Shown one piece after another: positions 1 to 9,036 of a stretch of 64,000 nucleotides of DNA; position 1 is the stretch's first letter, and every line of letters starts with the position of its first letter. Both the position numbers and the translations under genes were made by a program. The stretch is taken from contig JACJZN010000007.1 of the NCBI GenBank assembly GCA_020635565.1, positions 62,001 through 126,000 of the forward strand. The letters are read 5' to 3'. The notes under the pieces are model-generated. The model worked only from the letters and a program-made list of their open reading frames with translations. It was not told the DNA's origin and searched no databases. Source of the DNA: Flavobacteriales bacterium. Lineage in GTDB: Bacteria > Bacteroidota > Bacteroidia > Flavobacteriales_D > Parvicellaceae.

Positions 1-1942
1 CTCCCAATTTTCCAAGGACAGCCTCCACAATCCCTTTCAAAGTATAAAAACTTGACATTGAATGACTTGAGTTCCAAGACTCCGGCTCATTTCTTCCTGA
101 TATTACAATCGAAAGTACGTTTCGCTCCGTATACCCGCTTGAAAATTTTTGATAAATCTTGCCAAATTCAAACAACCTAACATCTTCATTCCCATGATTC
201 TGATTTAATTGTACTGCCTCCAAACAACCAAATAACAATGATTGACGCAATACATCCAGATCAGAGCTAAGCGGGTTTAACATCCTTACCTCAAAATCTT
301 GTTTTACGTCCTTTAAATCGAGAATATTTGTATAACTCGACTTGGTCAATGAATTGGACATAGCCTCTACTAACCCATTATCAACCAAATAATCACTAAC
401 TAAGTGCTGAACTTTTTCTTTATCCAATTTAGCACGATGAGTTATACTAGAATTAAGTTTTTCTGGGATCGGCACATTATTAAAACCATATATCCTTAAA
501 ACCTCCTCTGCTATATCAGCTTCTCGCTGAACATCAACACGATAAGGAGGGACCGTCACCTCGTACAAGCCATCGCCCTGTGCTTTTGTTTCTATTTCCA
601 AGTTATTTAATAACTGGCACATTTCGTCATCTGGAATTGAAACACCTATTAACTGATTCACACGATTAACGTTAATATTAAATCGAAATGGAGTGAACTC
701 CTTTGATCTAATATCCGAGATCTCACTTGAGATTTCTCCACCTGCAACTTCCTTGATCAATAAAGCGGCTCTTTTTAGCGCTCTCACCGTGATATTGGGA
801 TCAATTCCTCTTTCAAATCTAAAAGAAGCATCCGTGCTTAACCCATGTCTCTTTGCGGTTTTCCTTACACTAACAGGATCGAAATACGCACTCTCTAAAA
901 ATACGTTTGTAGTTTTCTGAGATACACCCGAGCTAATTCCTCCAAAAACCCCTGCAATACACATTCCACCTTCAGCATTCTGAATCATTAAATCCTCTTT
1001 GGATAGTTTTCTTTCGGTCTCATCCAGTGTAACAAAGGAAGTGTCCTCATCTACATTCCCAACGATCACCTTATTTCCCACAATATCCGCATCAAAAGCA
1101 TGCAATGGTTGACCTAGTTCGTGAAGAACATAATTAGTCACATCTACCACATTATTAATTGGTCTAACACCTATAGCATTAAGCCTGTCTTTCATCCATT
1201 TTGGTGAATCCTGAACTTTTACTCCTGTTAAAGATACGCTTGCATATCTTGGACAAGCATCCGTATTTTGTACTTCTACAGGAATGGTCAAAGCAGTATT
1301 GTCCACAATAAATGGATCAACGCTATGCATACAAACACTTGTTGTCTTTGGTAAGATCCCCTTGTGTTTGAATGCAGCCATAAGGTCCCTTGCGACCCCA
1401 TAATGACTCATCGCATCAGCTCTATTCGGTGTCAAACCTATTTCAAATACAACATCATTTTCAACACCAAAGAATTTTGCTGCTGACATTCCTATTGAAA
1501 CATTTTTATCCAAAACCATAATCCCATCATGAGACTGACCAAGTCCTATCTCATCTTCCGCACAGATCATACCCTCAGATTCAACTCCTCTGATCTTTGA
1601 CTTCTTTATCTTAAATGACTCTCCGTTGGTCGGATAAATCGTAGTGCCAGGTAAAGCAACAACCACTTTTTGTCCAGCCGCTACGTTAGGAGCTCCACAA
1701 ACAATGACTGAAAGTTCCTCTTCTCCAACGTTCACTTCTGTGATCTTTAACCGATCTGCATCCGGATGCTTTTCAGCAGACACCACTTCTCCAATAACCA
1801 AACCGCTTAATCCTCCAGGAACAGTCTCCACCTCCATTACTTTTTCTACCTCCAAACCAATATCTGTAAGAATTTCAGATACTTGTTCAGCAGAAATAGA
1901 AATGTCAATAAAATCCTTTAACCAATTTAAAGATATCTTCAT
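1..1942 (-). CDS. pheT: Phenylalanyl-tRNA synthetase beta subunit (partial, C-terminus beyond window edge)
   Basis: Reading the minus strand from ATG at 1942 gives MKISLNWLKDFIDI and then an open frame of about 647 codons to the window edge. The N-terminus is the typical PheT start, followed by an EMAP/OB-type tRNA-binding region (about residues 40-150, with the GAPNVAAGQKVVVALPG signature) and the B3/B4 editing and B5 regions (RRFERGIDP-like segment read as SFRFERGIDPNITVRAL). PheT is normally about 800 residues, so roughly the last 150, including the anticodon-binding FDX-ACB domain, lie outside. The enzyme charges tRNA-Phe as an (alpha-beta)2 tetramer with PheS, which is not in the window. 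It sits 33 bp after a histidine kinase gene and has its own TACATTTG box just upstream. Confidence 0.96.
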   Translation of the reverse strand, partial: MKISLNWLKDFIDISISAEQVSEILTDIGLEVEKVMEVETVPGGLSGLVIGEVVSAEKHPDADRLKITEVNVGEEELSVIVCGAPNVAAGQKVVVALPGTTIYPTNGESFKIKKSKIRGVESEGMICAEDEIGLGQSHDGIMVLDKNVSIGMSAAKFFGVENDVVFEIGLTPNRADAMSHYGVARDLMAAFKHKGILPKTTSVCMHSVDPFIVDNTALTIPVEVQNTDACPRYASVSLTGVKVQDSPKWMKDRLNAIGVRPINNVVDVTNYVLHELGQPLHAFDADIVGNKVIVGNVDEDTSFVTLDETERKLSKEDLMIQNAEGGMCIAGVFGGISSGVSQKTTNVFLESAYFDPVSVRKTAKRHGLSTDASFRFERGIDPNITVRALKRAALLIKEVAGGEISSEISDIRSKEFTPFRFNINVNRVNQLIGVSIPDDEMCQLLNNLEIETKAQGDGLYEVTVPPYRVDVQREADIAEEVLRIYGFNNVPIPEKLNSSITHRAKLDKEKVQHLVSDYLVDNGLVEAMSNSLTKSSYTNILDLKDVKQDFEVRMLNPLSSDLDVLRQSLLFGCLEAVQLNQNHGNEDVRLFEFGKIYQKFSSGYTERNVLSIVISGRNEPESWNSSHSMSSFYTLKGIVEAVLGKLG

Positions 1943-1963
1943 GTTGCATTGTTTAAGAATCTG

Positions 1964-1971
1964 CAAATGTA
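1964..1971 (-). promoter_or_regulatory. Bacteroidota -7 promoter box for pheT
   Basis: On the minus strand this reads TACATTTG, a perfect match to the TAnnTTTG box used by the Bacteroidota primary sigma factor, 21 nt before the pheT ATG. No TTG sits at the usual 17-23 nt spacing upstream, so the -33 element is weak or absent. Confidence 0.45.
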
Positions 1972-1975
1972 AGAT

Positions 1976-3916
1976 TTAATTCAATGGAATTTGAATGATG
2001 GCAACTAGCCCTTGCTGGTTTTCCTTTTCAAATTTGAAAACTCCATTTATTAGATCCAGTCTGCTTTTTATACTCTGGAGGCCAATTCCTCCATCCAATT
2101 TAGAAGTCATTCCAATTCCGTTATCCTCTATCCTTAAAGTAATTTGTTGGTTTCGAGCTGACAATAGAATTTCCAACTCCGTTGCCTGGCTGTGTTTTAT
2201 GACATTATTGACCAATTCCTGAGCAATTCGATAGAGCGTAACTTCAATTGTAGAAGGTAAGCGATCTTCAATCCCGATAACACTAAAATCAAACCCAATA
2301 TTATTTGCTTTGAGTACCTTTTCAAACATATCATCCAGAGCAGCAACAAGACCTAATTCCTTTAGCGCATAAGGCATTAGTTCGTGAGAAATGTTTCTGA
2401 CTTCTTGAGCCGATCTATCAATTTCCACAGCGATCTGGTCTATTTCAGTATGATTTATGACATTATTTGAGGATGCAAGGTTTTTCAATTGACTTTTCAC
2501 ATAGGTCAGTTCCTGAACTATTCCATCATGTAATTCTCGCGCAATTCTACTCCTTTCATTTTCCTGAGCCGTGATTACAGACTGTATTCCTTTATTCTTT
2601 TCTTCCAGCAATGCTTCATTCTTTTCCTTCTCCAAGATTCTTCTTTTTCTCAGAAACAGGAGGATCGCAAGAAAACTACCAACTATTATCACTGCACCTA
2701 AAAATAATACCCAAACATTTCGTTCTGCCAATTCCAAATCAAGCTGAAGCTTCTCATTCATCAGTTTTTGGTTTTTGTTCTTATGAACCAGCAGCTCCTT
2801 TTCTTTTTCCTGTGTTTTGAACTTTGTATTATGATAGGCTATTTGGTTTGACTTTTCCTGATTGAACACCGTATCTTCATAAGCTTTGTACTTTTTGTAA
2901 TAATCCAAAGACTTTTCACTCTGATTTCTTTTTTGAAGTGATTCAGATAGGGTGAAATATGCTTCGCTCAAGAATTTATATTGAGAATAAATGGTCGAAA
3001 TATCAATTGCTTCATGAAGCAATGAATCTCCTTTATCGTATTCTTCGTAATAATAATAAACCTTTGAAAGGTTTATCTGTTTAATTGCTTTATTTTCAAT
3101 GTTTTCACTTGATTCAAGCGCCTTTATGAGAAACTCCTCCGCCTTTTTATAATTCTTTTGCTTTAGATAGGTGTTTCCAATATTAGAGCACCATATTCCG
3201 TAGGCATCAAAATCCCCCATTTCCTTGAAATTTGCTATCGCTATTTGATTGTAATAATGAGCAGAATCATACATCTCCAGTTCATCATAAGCAATCCCCC
3301 TATAAGCATATACTTCAGTTATTCCAGATAAATCATCCCATGCAATAGCTATTTTTTCTGCTCTATTATACCATGCCAATGCCTCATCATATTCTCCTAT
3401 CCGGTCATGAATGAATCCAATACGAACCATGGAATGAATGGTCATCAGTGTATCATTCTTTTTCTCGAAAAAATCCAAACTCTTCAATCTGTATTCTAAT
3501 GCTTCTGAATACCATGACATCTCGGTATATTCAGTGCAGAGATTATTGAGTGCAAAAGCCGTCCAATTATGCTCAAGAGGCAGCAAAAGGTCAATACTTT
3601 TTATATAATAATTGAAGCCAGTGTCCGGAGCAATTTCAAAACCATTGAGAGCAACGTAAAAGTAAGCCTGTCCAACCAACGTGTCATTATTCATTTTTTT
3701 TGCAATACCAACCCCTTTTTGACCGTATGAAAACCCTTGTTGATAATCCCCTAGAATATAATATTCTCTGCTAAGGTTCATGTTCGTGAAAACATTGGTT
3801 CTCGGTGAGTCTTCAGATTGGTCAATTTGCAAGAGACTGTCAAGCATACCTTGTGCGAAACTGAAGGAAATGGCAATCAAAAAGAACAGGAGGCTTAAGG
3901 GTAGTTTTCTAGTCAT
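1976..3916 (-). CDS. TPR-containing sensor histidine kinase (HisKA_3 / NarX-like class)
   Basis: 646 residues. A signal peptide (about 1-21, ending SFAQ) leads a periplasmic TPR array (about 40-345), a coiled coil, one membrane span (about 401-422), a second coiled coil, then a cytoplasmic HisKA_3 dimerisation helix with RIARELHDGIVQEL (phospho-accepting His463) and an HATPase_c domain. N570/N571 form the N box, DNGIGM (598-603) the G1 box and GGIGLQSIKSRL the G2 box. It is a paralogue of the next gene upstream with the same domain order. Kinases of this class usually phosphorylate LuxR-type regulators, and one is encoded at the head of this run (5960-6616). The ligand or signal read by the TPRs cannot be inferred. 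The spacing of 36 bp to its paralogue suggests co-transcription. Confidence 0.9.
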   Translation of the reverse strand: MTRKLPLSLLFFLIAISFSFAQGMLDSLLQIDQSEDSPRTNVFTNMNLSREYYILGDYQQGFSYGQKGVGIAKKMNNDTLVGQAYFYVALNGFEIAPDTGFNYYIKSIDLLLPLEHNWTAFALNNLCTEYTEMSWYSEALEYRLKSLDFFEKKNDTLMTIHSMVRIGFIHDRIGEYDEALAWYNRAEKIAIAWDDLSGITEVYAYRGIAYDELEMYDSAHYYNQIAIANFKEMGDFDAYGIWCSNIGNTYLKQKNYKKAEEFLIKALESSENIENKAIKQINLSKVYYYYEEYDKGDSLLHEAIDISTIYSQYKFLSEAYFTLSESLQKRNQSEKSLDYYKKYKAYEDTVFNQEKSNQIAYHNTKFKTQEKEKELLVHKNKNQKLMNEKLQLDLELAERNVWVLFLGAVIIVGSFLAILLFLRKRRILEKEKNEALLEEKNKGIQSVITAQENERSRIARELHDGIVQELTYVKSQLKNLASSNNVINHTEIDQIAVEIDRSAQEVRNISHELMPYALKELGLVAALDDMFEKVLKANNIGFDFSVIGIEDRLPSTIEVTLYRIAQELVNNVIKHSQATELEILLSARNQQITLRIEDNGIGMTSKLDGGIGLQSIKSRLDLINGVFKFEKENQQGLVAIIQIPLN

Positions 3917-3952
3917 CTTGCTACAAAAATAATATTCAAGCTAAGACGTTCT

Positions 3953-5908
3953 TCAGGAAATTGGAATTTTAAGAATATAAAGCACACCCTTCTCTGGTTC
4001 GGTTTCGAGTTTTAATTGAGCTTTTAACATCGCTACCCGGCTTTGAATACTAATTAGACCAAGGCCATTCTTTAGAGAACCAGTATCAATTCCCACTCCA
4101 TTATCTTCATAATTCAAAGTCAGAAACCCATTTCTTAATGTTAGTACTAGTGAAACAAATGTTGCCTTGCTATGCTTCATTGTATTGTTGATCATTTCCT
4201 GAACGATCCGAAAAGTATTTAGCTTGATAAGGTCTGATATCTGATTTTCAAAATCCCCTATAACATCAAACTCATATTTCATGTTTTCAAAAGGAAGTAG
4301 CTTTTCCATCAAGTCTTCAAGTGCTGCTACTAAGCCTAATTCTTTCAGAGCATAGGGCATCATTCTATGAGACAAAGCTCGCACGTCACCTGCAGCTTTG
4401 TCTAACCTTTCGACCAATTCCTCTTTATTCAAATTACTTTGTTGTTGAAGAATTTGTTTGATGCTTACGATATCTTGTACTACTCCATCATGAAGATCTC
4501 GAGCAACCCTTTTTCTTTCTTCCTCTTGTGCAATAATGGATTTCTGCAATCCCAGTTCCTGCTCTCTGGCTATATCTTCAATAAGTTTCTTCTCTACCCT
4601 ATGTCTCTTTCTATTGATCAATAAGAAAATCAAACTTGCGATTAAAACAAAACCGGAAATAATTATTGTAAAGATTAACTGGCTTAATCTCAATTCGCTT
4701 TCTTTCTCGGCATTTTCCTTGGATAAGATTGCTTTGTCTTTTTGTTCCTTCTCAATAATATTTTCTTTTTCAAGCACCAATTGTTTGTGGTAGCTTGCTT
4801 GAAATTTAGCATCGGCCATTGCCATTGATTCCTGCATTTCCAGATTCACAATACTATCATTCAACAGTTCAAAAAGCTTTCTGTATTCAAGACTTTTTTG
4901 GAAACCCTTATTTAGCTCAAAATACTTTGATAATCCTTCATAACACTGTCTTTGTACTCTTAACAACTCATGTTCCTTTGAGAGTTCTAATGACTGAGAG
5001 TAGTACGAATAGGAAGAATCCATTTGATTTAGATCCAAATAAGTTGCTCCAATATTAGCCATAAACTGAGCAATACTAAATCCATCTTCCAACTCAACTG
5101 CAATATCATACGCCTTCTTATAGTGAATCAACCCTTCTTCATTTTTACCTTGCTTTCGAAGATATATTCCAAGCATATTCTCCGAATTTGCAATATCTGA
5201 CCAGTCGTTAATTGATGAAAATATTTCAATACTTTTTTCAGTATAGTAGATCGCACTGTCCAATTTATTTTCTTCCTCATAATATAACGCAAGATTAGCA
5301 ATAGCCGTAGCTTCACCATAAGGATAGTCCAAGGTTTCGTACATTTTTATGCACTTGTTTGTATAATATATTGCCATTTCGAAATTGTCGAGATAACTGT
5401 ATATCTGGCAGATGTTATTGTAAGTTTGAGCCTCCGCATATGGGTCTTCGCTTTCTATGAAGAGTTTAAGTGCTTTCAATTGAAAATCAAGCGCTTTGTC
5501 AAAATATCCTTGATCCGTATAAATCATTCCCATTTTACTATAGGAAGCTGCAATTCCGCGCGAGTCCTTTTGAGCCAATCTGATCTTAAGAGCCTCCTCA
5601 TTAAAATATAACGCAGAATCATAATTGGAACGCTTCATATATACCGCACCAAGCGTATTATAAACATCCGAGAGTTGTACAGAATCACCAGATTTTGTTG
5701 CGTATTGTAGCGCCTGTTGAGCATATAAATAACTCTTATTTGCATCGCTTAAAATATACTGCCAACTAAGTTCGGTGTAGTATGGAGATTTATCCTGATC
5801 TTTAACTTCAGGTAAGGTCATCAGTATACTATCAACAACTTGTGCGTTCTGAGCCTTAACTGAACTCAAAGCAAGCAGCAAAATGGCTAATAGAAGGAAT
5901 TTTATCAT
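3953..5908 (-). CDS. TPR-containing sensor histidine kinase (HisKA_3 / NarX-like class), paralogue
   Basis: 651 residues with the same order as its neighbour: signal peptide (about 1-20, ending VKAQ), TPR repeats (about 40-350), coiled coil, a single membrane helix (about 411-432), a HisKA_3 helix RVARDLHDGVVQDI with phospho-accepting His473, then HATPase_c with MINNTMKH (N box), EDNGVGI (G1) and NGLGLISIQSRV (G2). All ATP-binding motifs look intact, so both kinases should be active. It lies 51 bp downstream of the response regulator and 36 bp upstream of the second kinase, consistent with one RR-kinase-kinase operon. The two kinases share the strongly similar stretch MPYALKELGLVAAL after the His, which suggests they dock on the same partner and could form heterodimers. 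Confidence 0.9.
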   Translation of the reverse strand: MIKFLLLAILLLALSSVKAQNAQVVDSILMTLPEVKDQDKSPYYTELSWQYILSDANKSYLYAQQALQYATKSGDSVQLSDVYNTLGAVYMKRSNYDSALYFNEEALKIRLAQKDSRGIAASYSKMGMIYTDQGYFDKALDFQLKALKLFIESEDPYAEAQTYNNICQIYSYLDNFEMAIYYTNKCIKMYETLDYPYGEATAIANLALYYEEENKLDSAIYYTEKSIEIFSSINDWSDIANSENMLGIYLRKQGKNEEGLIHYKKAYDIAVELEDGFSIAQFMANIGATYLDLNQMDSSYSYYSQSLELSKEHELLRVQRQCYEGLSKYFELNKGFQKSLEYRKLFELLNDSIVNLEMQESMAMADAKFQASYHKQLVLEKENIIEKEQKDKAILSKENAEKESELRLSQLIFTIIISGFVLIASLIFLLINRKRHRVEKKLIEDIAREQELGLQKSIIAQEEERKRVARDLHDGVVQDIVSIKQILQQQSNLNKEELVERLDKAAGDVRALSHRMMPYALKELGLVAALEDLMEKLLPFENMKYEFDVIGDFENQISDLIKLNTFRIVQEMINNTMKHSKATFVSLVLTLRNGFLTLNYEDNGVGIDTGSLKNGLGLISIQSRVAMLKAQLKLETEPEKGVLYILKIPIS

Positions 5909-5959
5909 TTTTCGAAATACGTAAATATATATTTGATGACAGTAAGTAAAATTGCGTAT

Positions 5960-6616
5960 CTATTTCACTATTCTGCTTTTGAGAGCAATAGCAATCAATT
6001 TTCCTGTTGAATTTACATTGAATTTCTGCATAAGATTCTTCTTATGCGTTTCCACTGTTCTATGGCTAACAAACAACTCATCACCTATTTCCTTGGAGGT
6101 TAACCCATCACAAATTTTCTCAAGTATTTCCAATTCTCTTTCGGTAAGAGGTTCCGTCAATTCCACTGAAGCATTGGCTGATTTGTTTCTTTTCCCTACT
6201 AAGATTTTATTCGCTTCTTCAGAAAAGAACAATTTTCCTTCCTTTCCTGCAAGAATTGCGCTTCGCATTTCCTCTTTTGTAGAGTCCTTATGGAGATATC
6301 CCGATGCTCCTATCGAAACACATTCATCAATAATAGACTTCTCCTCAAGCATAGACAGCATAAAGCATGGGATTTCTGGAAAATTCATTTTTATTTCACG
6401 AAGTGTCTTAAGACCATCCCAAACTGGCATCTCGATATCTAGGAAAATGCAATTGGGTTTCTCCTCACCCAAAATTGATTTATATAAATCTCTACCATTT
6501 GAAAATGACCTGACTTTAGTCACAATATCTAACGATTCTAGAATTGCTGAAAGACCCTGTCTAACTAGTTCATGATCATCAGCGATAAAAACAACAAAAT
6601 TATCTGCCACCCACAA
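5960..6616 (-). CDS. LuxR/NarL-family response regulator
   Basis: 218 residues. The receiver domain shows the acidic pocket D13/D14, the phospho-acceptor D60 (FLDIEMP), S88 and K110. A LuxR-type helix-turn-helix follows (about 150-215: LTERELEILEKICDGLTSKEI then HRTVETHKKNLMQKF). It is the likely partner of the two HisKA_3 kinases downstream. No ATG start exists. The frame opens at TTG (6616), but GTG at 6610 gives MADNFVVFIADDHEL and is equally plausible; residue numbers here use the TTG start. Target genes are unknown. The adjacent, same-strand pair of T9SS cargo genes is an obvious place to look. Confidence 0.92.
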   Translation of the reverse strand: MWVADNFVVFIADDHELVRQGLSAILESLDIVTKVRSFSNGRDLYKSILGEEKPNCIFLDIEMPVWDGLKTLREIKMNFPEIPCFMLSMLEEKSIIDECVSIGASGYLHKDSTKEEMRSAILAGKEGKLFFSEEANKILVGKRNKSANASVELTEPLTERELEILEKICDGLTSKEIGDELFVSHRTVETHKKNLMQKFNVNSTGKLIAIALKSRIVK

Positions 6617-6656
6617 TAGATTTAATTATTCAATGACAAATATAATGTGGTAAAAT

Positions 6657-7652
6657 TTACTGGATAATGATCTTTTGACTGTAAAGTTCATTCTGTGATG
6701 ATGCCGTAACTAGATACACTCCCTTTGGCAAGGTAACATCCGGTGAATAGGCAATGATCTCGCTATCCGTATTGACTATCTCCACCTTACTGTAATATTC
6801 CTTACCTGAAATATCCCTCAGCACTACCAAAAACTCCTTTCCTTCAAAACCCTTAAATGATAAATTGATATTATCCTGAGTTGTTGGATTTGGAAAAATA
6901 TCGAACGCTACCAATCCTCCCTCAAGATTCTCTACTGGAACAGCGTTGAAGATCTCGTAGTCTCCATTATAGTCGTATTGCACTAATCGATAGAATGACT
7001 TTCCGTACATAGGCTCACTATCAAACTCATAATAATCTTTGATCGTAGTACTATTTCCTGCAGCATCAACTCTAATCAACTCATCCCAATATGACCCATC
7101 CTTAGAACGTTCAATAATAAAATGTGAACTATTCGATTCAGAAGCAGTAGACCAGTATAAATCAACTTGATCCTCGTTAAAAACAGCCTCAAAAGAAATC
7201 AATTCAATAGGCAAAGTTGACCCAAAACCGGCAGGACCACTTAAATTACCATCCGAAGCTTTCCATACAGTTGCTCCTCCAATCTCCAATGTTTTACTAC
7301 TTCCTCCTCCGCTTCCAGACGACTTTATCGATCCTCCAGCGTGTATTTCAACTCCAGACCCACTAGGTAGTTTTAATTTTGAGCCGCCTCCAATAAATTC
7401 CAAAGTTCCATATATTTCAATAAACATTGGTTGAGCGCATCCTGTATAGTCAATATTCGAAGTGACTTTGACTGTATATCCAGCCACAATTGTCACAGTA
7501 TCACCACAATTCGGGATCCCAACTGGATTCCATGTGGTTGGATCTGTCCAGTCACCTCCGTTTGTTTTTGACTCATACTGGGTAGCATAAGCCAGATTGT
7601 AGGTAAAAGTGAGCCCTATAATGAAGGATAGTATTAAAAAAGTATTTCTCAT
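6657..7652 (-). CDS. Secreted protein with T9SS type A sorting domain
   Basis: 331 residues. Signal peptide (about 1-23, ending AYA), then a glycine-rich beta region (about 30-145) beginning GGDWTDPTTWNPVGIPNCGD. That pattern resembles the start of G8-like or parallel-beta domains in Bacteroidota surface proteins. Next is the common linker LPIELISFEAVFNEDQVDLYW and a fibronectin-like segment (about 150-240). The C-terminal about 80 residues form a T9SS sorting domain (FDIFPNPTTQDNINLSF ... LPKGVYLV ... SQKIIIQ). It should cross the outer membrane by T9SS and be surface-attached or released. No catalytic residues were recognised; it is probably an adhesin or matrix protein. It is paralogous to the gene at 7784-8833. 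Confidence 0.85.
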   Translation of the reverse strand: MRNTFLILSFIIGLTFTYNLAYATQYESKTNGGDWTDPTTWNPVGIPNCGDTVTIVAGYTVKVTSNIDYTGCAQPMFIEIYGTLEFIGGGSKLKLPSGSGVEIHAGGSIKSSGSGGGSSKTLEIGGATVWKASDGNLSGPAGFGSTLPIELISFEAVFNEDQVDLYWSTASESNSSHFIIERSKDGSYWDELIRVDAAGNSTTIKDYYEFDSEPMYGKSFYRLVQYDYNGDYEIFNAVPVENLEGGLVAFDIFPNPTTQDNINLSFKGFEGKEFLVVLRDISGKEYYSKVEIVNTDSEIIAYSPDVTLPKGVYLVTASSQNELYSQKIIIQ

Positions 7653-7783
7653 TTTGAATTTCTTTATCCGAATTGAGTCTCTAAATAATTAACGTAATAG
7701 ACGTCCAAAAGGTAGCAATCATTACGCCAAACACAAAATATTATTGACCAAACCGTAGATAACAATGGTTATTATCCCAGCTT

Positions 7784-8833
7784 TTACTTATGAATGATCA
7801 CCTTATCGGTGAGGGATATACTCGAACTTCGTAAATTGACATAGAAAAGACCAAAAGCGTCCAGATTTGGTCTCAGCGTGAAAATCTGATCTCCTTCCAA
7901 AACAATTAATTCACCAGTGTAGAAGATGTGTCCAAATGCATCAATTACGTATGCATGCACAGCTTCTGAATGGTTGCTACTAACCACAATTTGAATTTCC
8001 TTTCCTTCAGTTGGATTAGGTATAATACGAAATGATAACTGGCCCTCAACTTTATTATTTATTACGATTACACCTAGATTGCTAATCTCACCATCCAGAG
8101 CATGGTAGGTCAATCGATAGAATGTTTGGTTTAACTTTGGTTTTTCATCCTCAATAAAATATTCAGAGGCATTCATCCCTAACCCATCAATTGTTCCAAC
8201 GGAAACCCAACTATTATTATCATAAGACTTCTCAACCTCAAACACACCTTCAAAACTTCCCTCTACAAGCCATCTAAGTTCCACAAAATCATTAATGATC
8301 TCGCCCTTAAAATAGATCAACTCATTTCCAAGAGGAGAACCAAAGCCACCTCCGGGACCTACAGGAAGATCATTTGCATCCCAAACGACAGTAGCTCCGA
8401 TCTGAATATTCTTACTATTTGATGATCTAGATCCTATTGCTTCAATCAAACCATTCGGAGCATAAACCATAATTCCAGAACCACCTGGTAATCTCAATTT
8501 TGAACCACCTCCATCAAACTGCAAAGTGCCATATATTTCCAAAAACATAGGAGGTCCACCACAATCATTATTGTAATCAATTATGGACGTAACTTGAACA
8601 ATATCTCCATCCTGAATATAGATCGTATCTCCACAAGTAGGAGGACCAGCAGGACTCCATGTTCCTGGAGTCATCCAATCACCACCTCCTGCACCGTTAG
8701 AGTAATATACCCCAGCATACATATTGCTGAGCGATACCGCAAAAATGATCAGTACAATGATGAATTTAGTTTTTTGAATTTGAAACAAACTATCTTTTAA
8801 AAATATTTTACCCAACAAATATCGTCTTTTCAA
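7784..8833 (-). CDS. Secreted protein with T9SS-type C-terminal domain, paralogue of the neighbour
   Basis: 349 residues. The N-terminus is long and basic before the hydrophobic signal core (about 24-40, FIIVLIIFAVSLSNMYAG). The only later Met falls inside the signal peptide, so this start stands. The mature region mirrors the adjacent gene: GGDWMTPGTWSPAGPPTCGD, a glycine-rich beta segment with FDGGGSKLRLPGGSG, the linker LIYFKGEIINDFVELRW, then a sorting domain (SFRIIPNPTEGKEIQIVV ... FGLFYVNLRSSSISLTDKVIIHK). The final motif is a little divergent from consensus. Function is unknown; a surface structural or adhesive role is inferred from the pairing and the secretion signal. Confidence 0.82.
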   Translation of the reverse strand: MKRRYLLGKIFLKDSLFQIQKTKFIIVLIIFAVSLSNMYAGVYYSNGAGGGDWMTPGTWSPAGPPTCGDTIYIQDGDIVQVTSIIDYNNDCGGPPMFLEIYGTLQFDGGGSKLRLPGGSGIMVYAPNGLIEAIGSRSSNSKNIQIGATVVWDANDLPVGPGGGFGSPLGNELIYFKGEIINDFVELRWLVEGSFEGVFEVEKSYDNNSWVSVGTIDGLGMNASEYFIEDEKPKLNQTFYRLTYHALDGEISNLGVIVINNKVEGQLSFRIIPNPTEGKEIQIVVSSNHSEAVHAYVIDAFGHIFYTGELIVLEGDQIFTLRPNLDAFGLFYVNLRSSSISLTDKVIIHK

Positions 8834-8917
8834 AACTTTAAGAGTTGTTTATTTGACATTAAGTTCGAAAAATATGTCGAAACTAATTTTATCAAGTTCA
8901 AATATAGGTTTCATTTA

Positions 8918-8947
8918 TTGTTAAAAACTAAAGCCCCTTGTTAAAAA
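8918..8947. repeat. Direct repeat TTGTTAAAAA x2, 20 bp apart
   Basis: TTGTTAAAAA occurs at 8918-8927 and again at 8938-8947, an offset of two helical turns. It lies in the roughly 200 bp divergent intergenic region between a T9SS cargo gene and an outer-membrane protein gene, upstream of the promoter at 8981-9010. It could be a regulator site, but AT-rich chance repetition is possible. Confidence 0.35.
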
Positions 8948-8980
8948 TACTTTAAGTTTCAGGTTTTTACTGCACAAATT

Positions 8981-9010
8981 TTGGTGTTTAAAGAAAAAGT
9001 AAGAACTTTG
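8981..9010 (+). promoter_or_regulatory. Promoter for the outer-membrane protein gene
   Basis: TTG (8981-8983) is followed after 19 bp by GAACTTTG (9003-9010), one mismatch from TAnnTTTG, at the best-known Bacteroidota spacing. Transcription would begin just past 9010. This argues that the upstream in-frame GTG at 9010 is not used and that translation starts at ATG 9037. Confidence 0.6.
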
Positions 9011-9036
9011 TGCGCAATTTTAACGAGTCAAACTCA

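Noticed and set aside
5952..6575. Open frame of 207 codons on the plus strand opposite the response regulator
   Set aside because: It is antisense to a gene with complete receiver and HTH motifs and has no recognisable domain or promoter; a shadow frame.
7740..7775. Imperfect hairpin between the T9SS cargo genes
   Set aside because: The stem is only about five base pairs and no T tract follows on the transcribed strand.
9010..9036. GTG at 9010 as the start of the outer-membrane protein
   Set aside because: The codon is part of the -7 box (GAACTTTG) and would not be in the mRNA; ATG 9037 gives a normal signal peptide.
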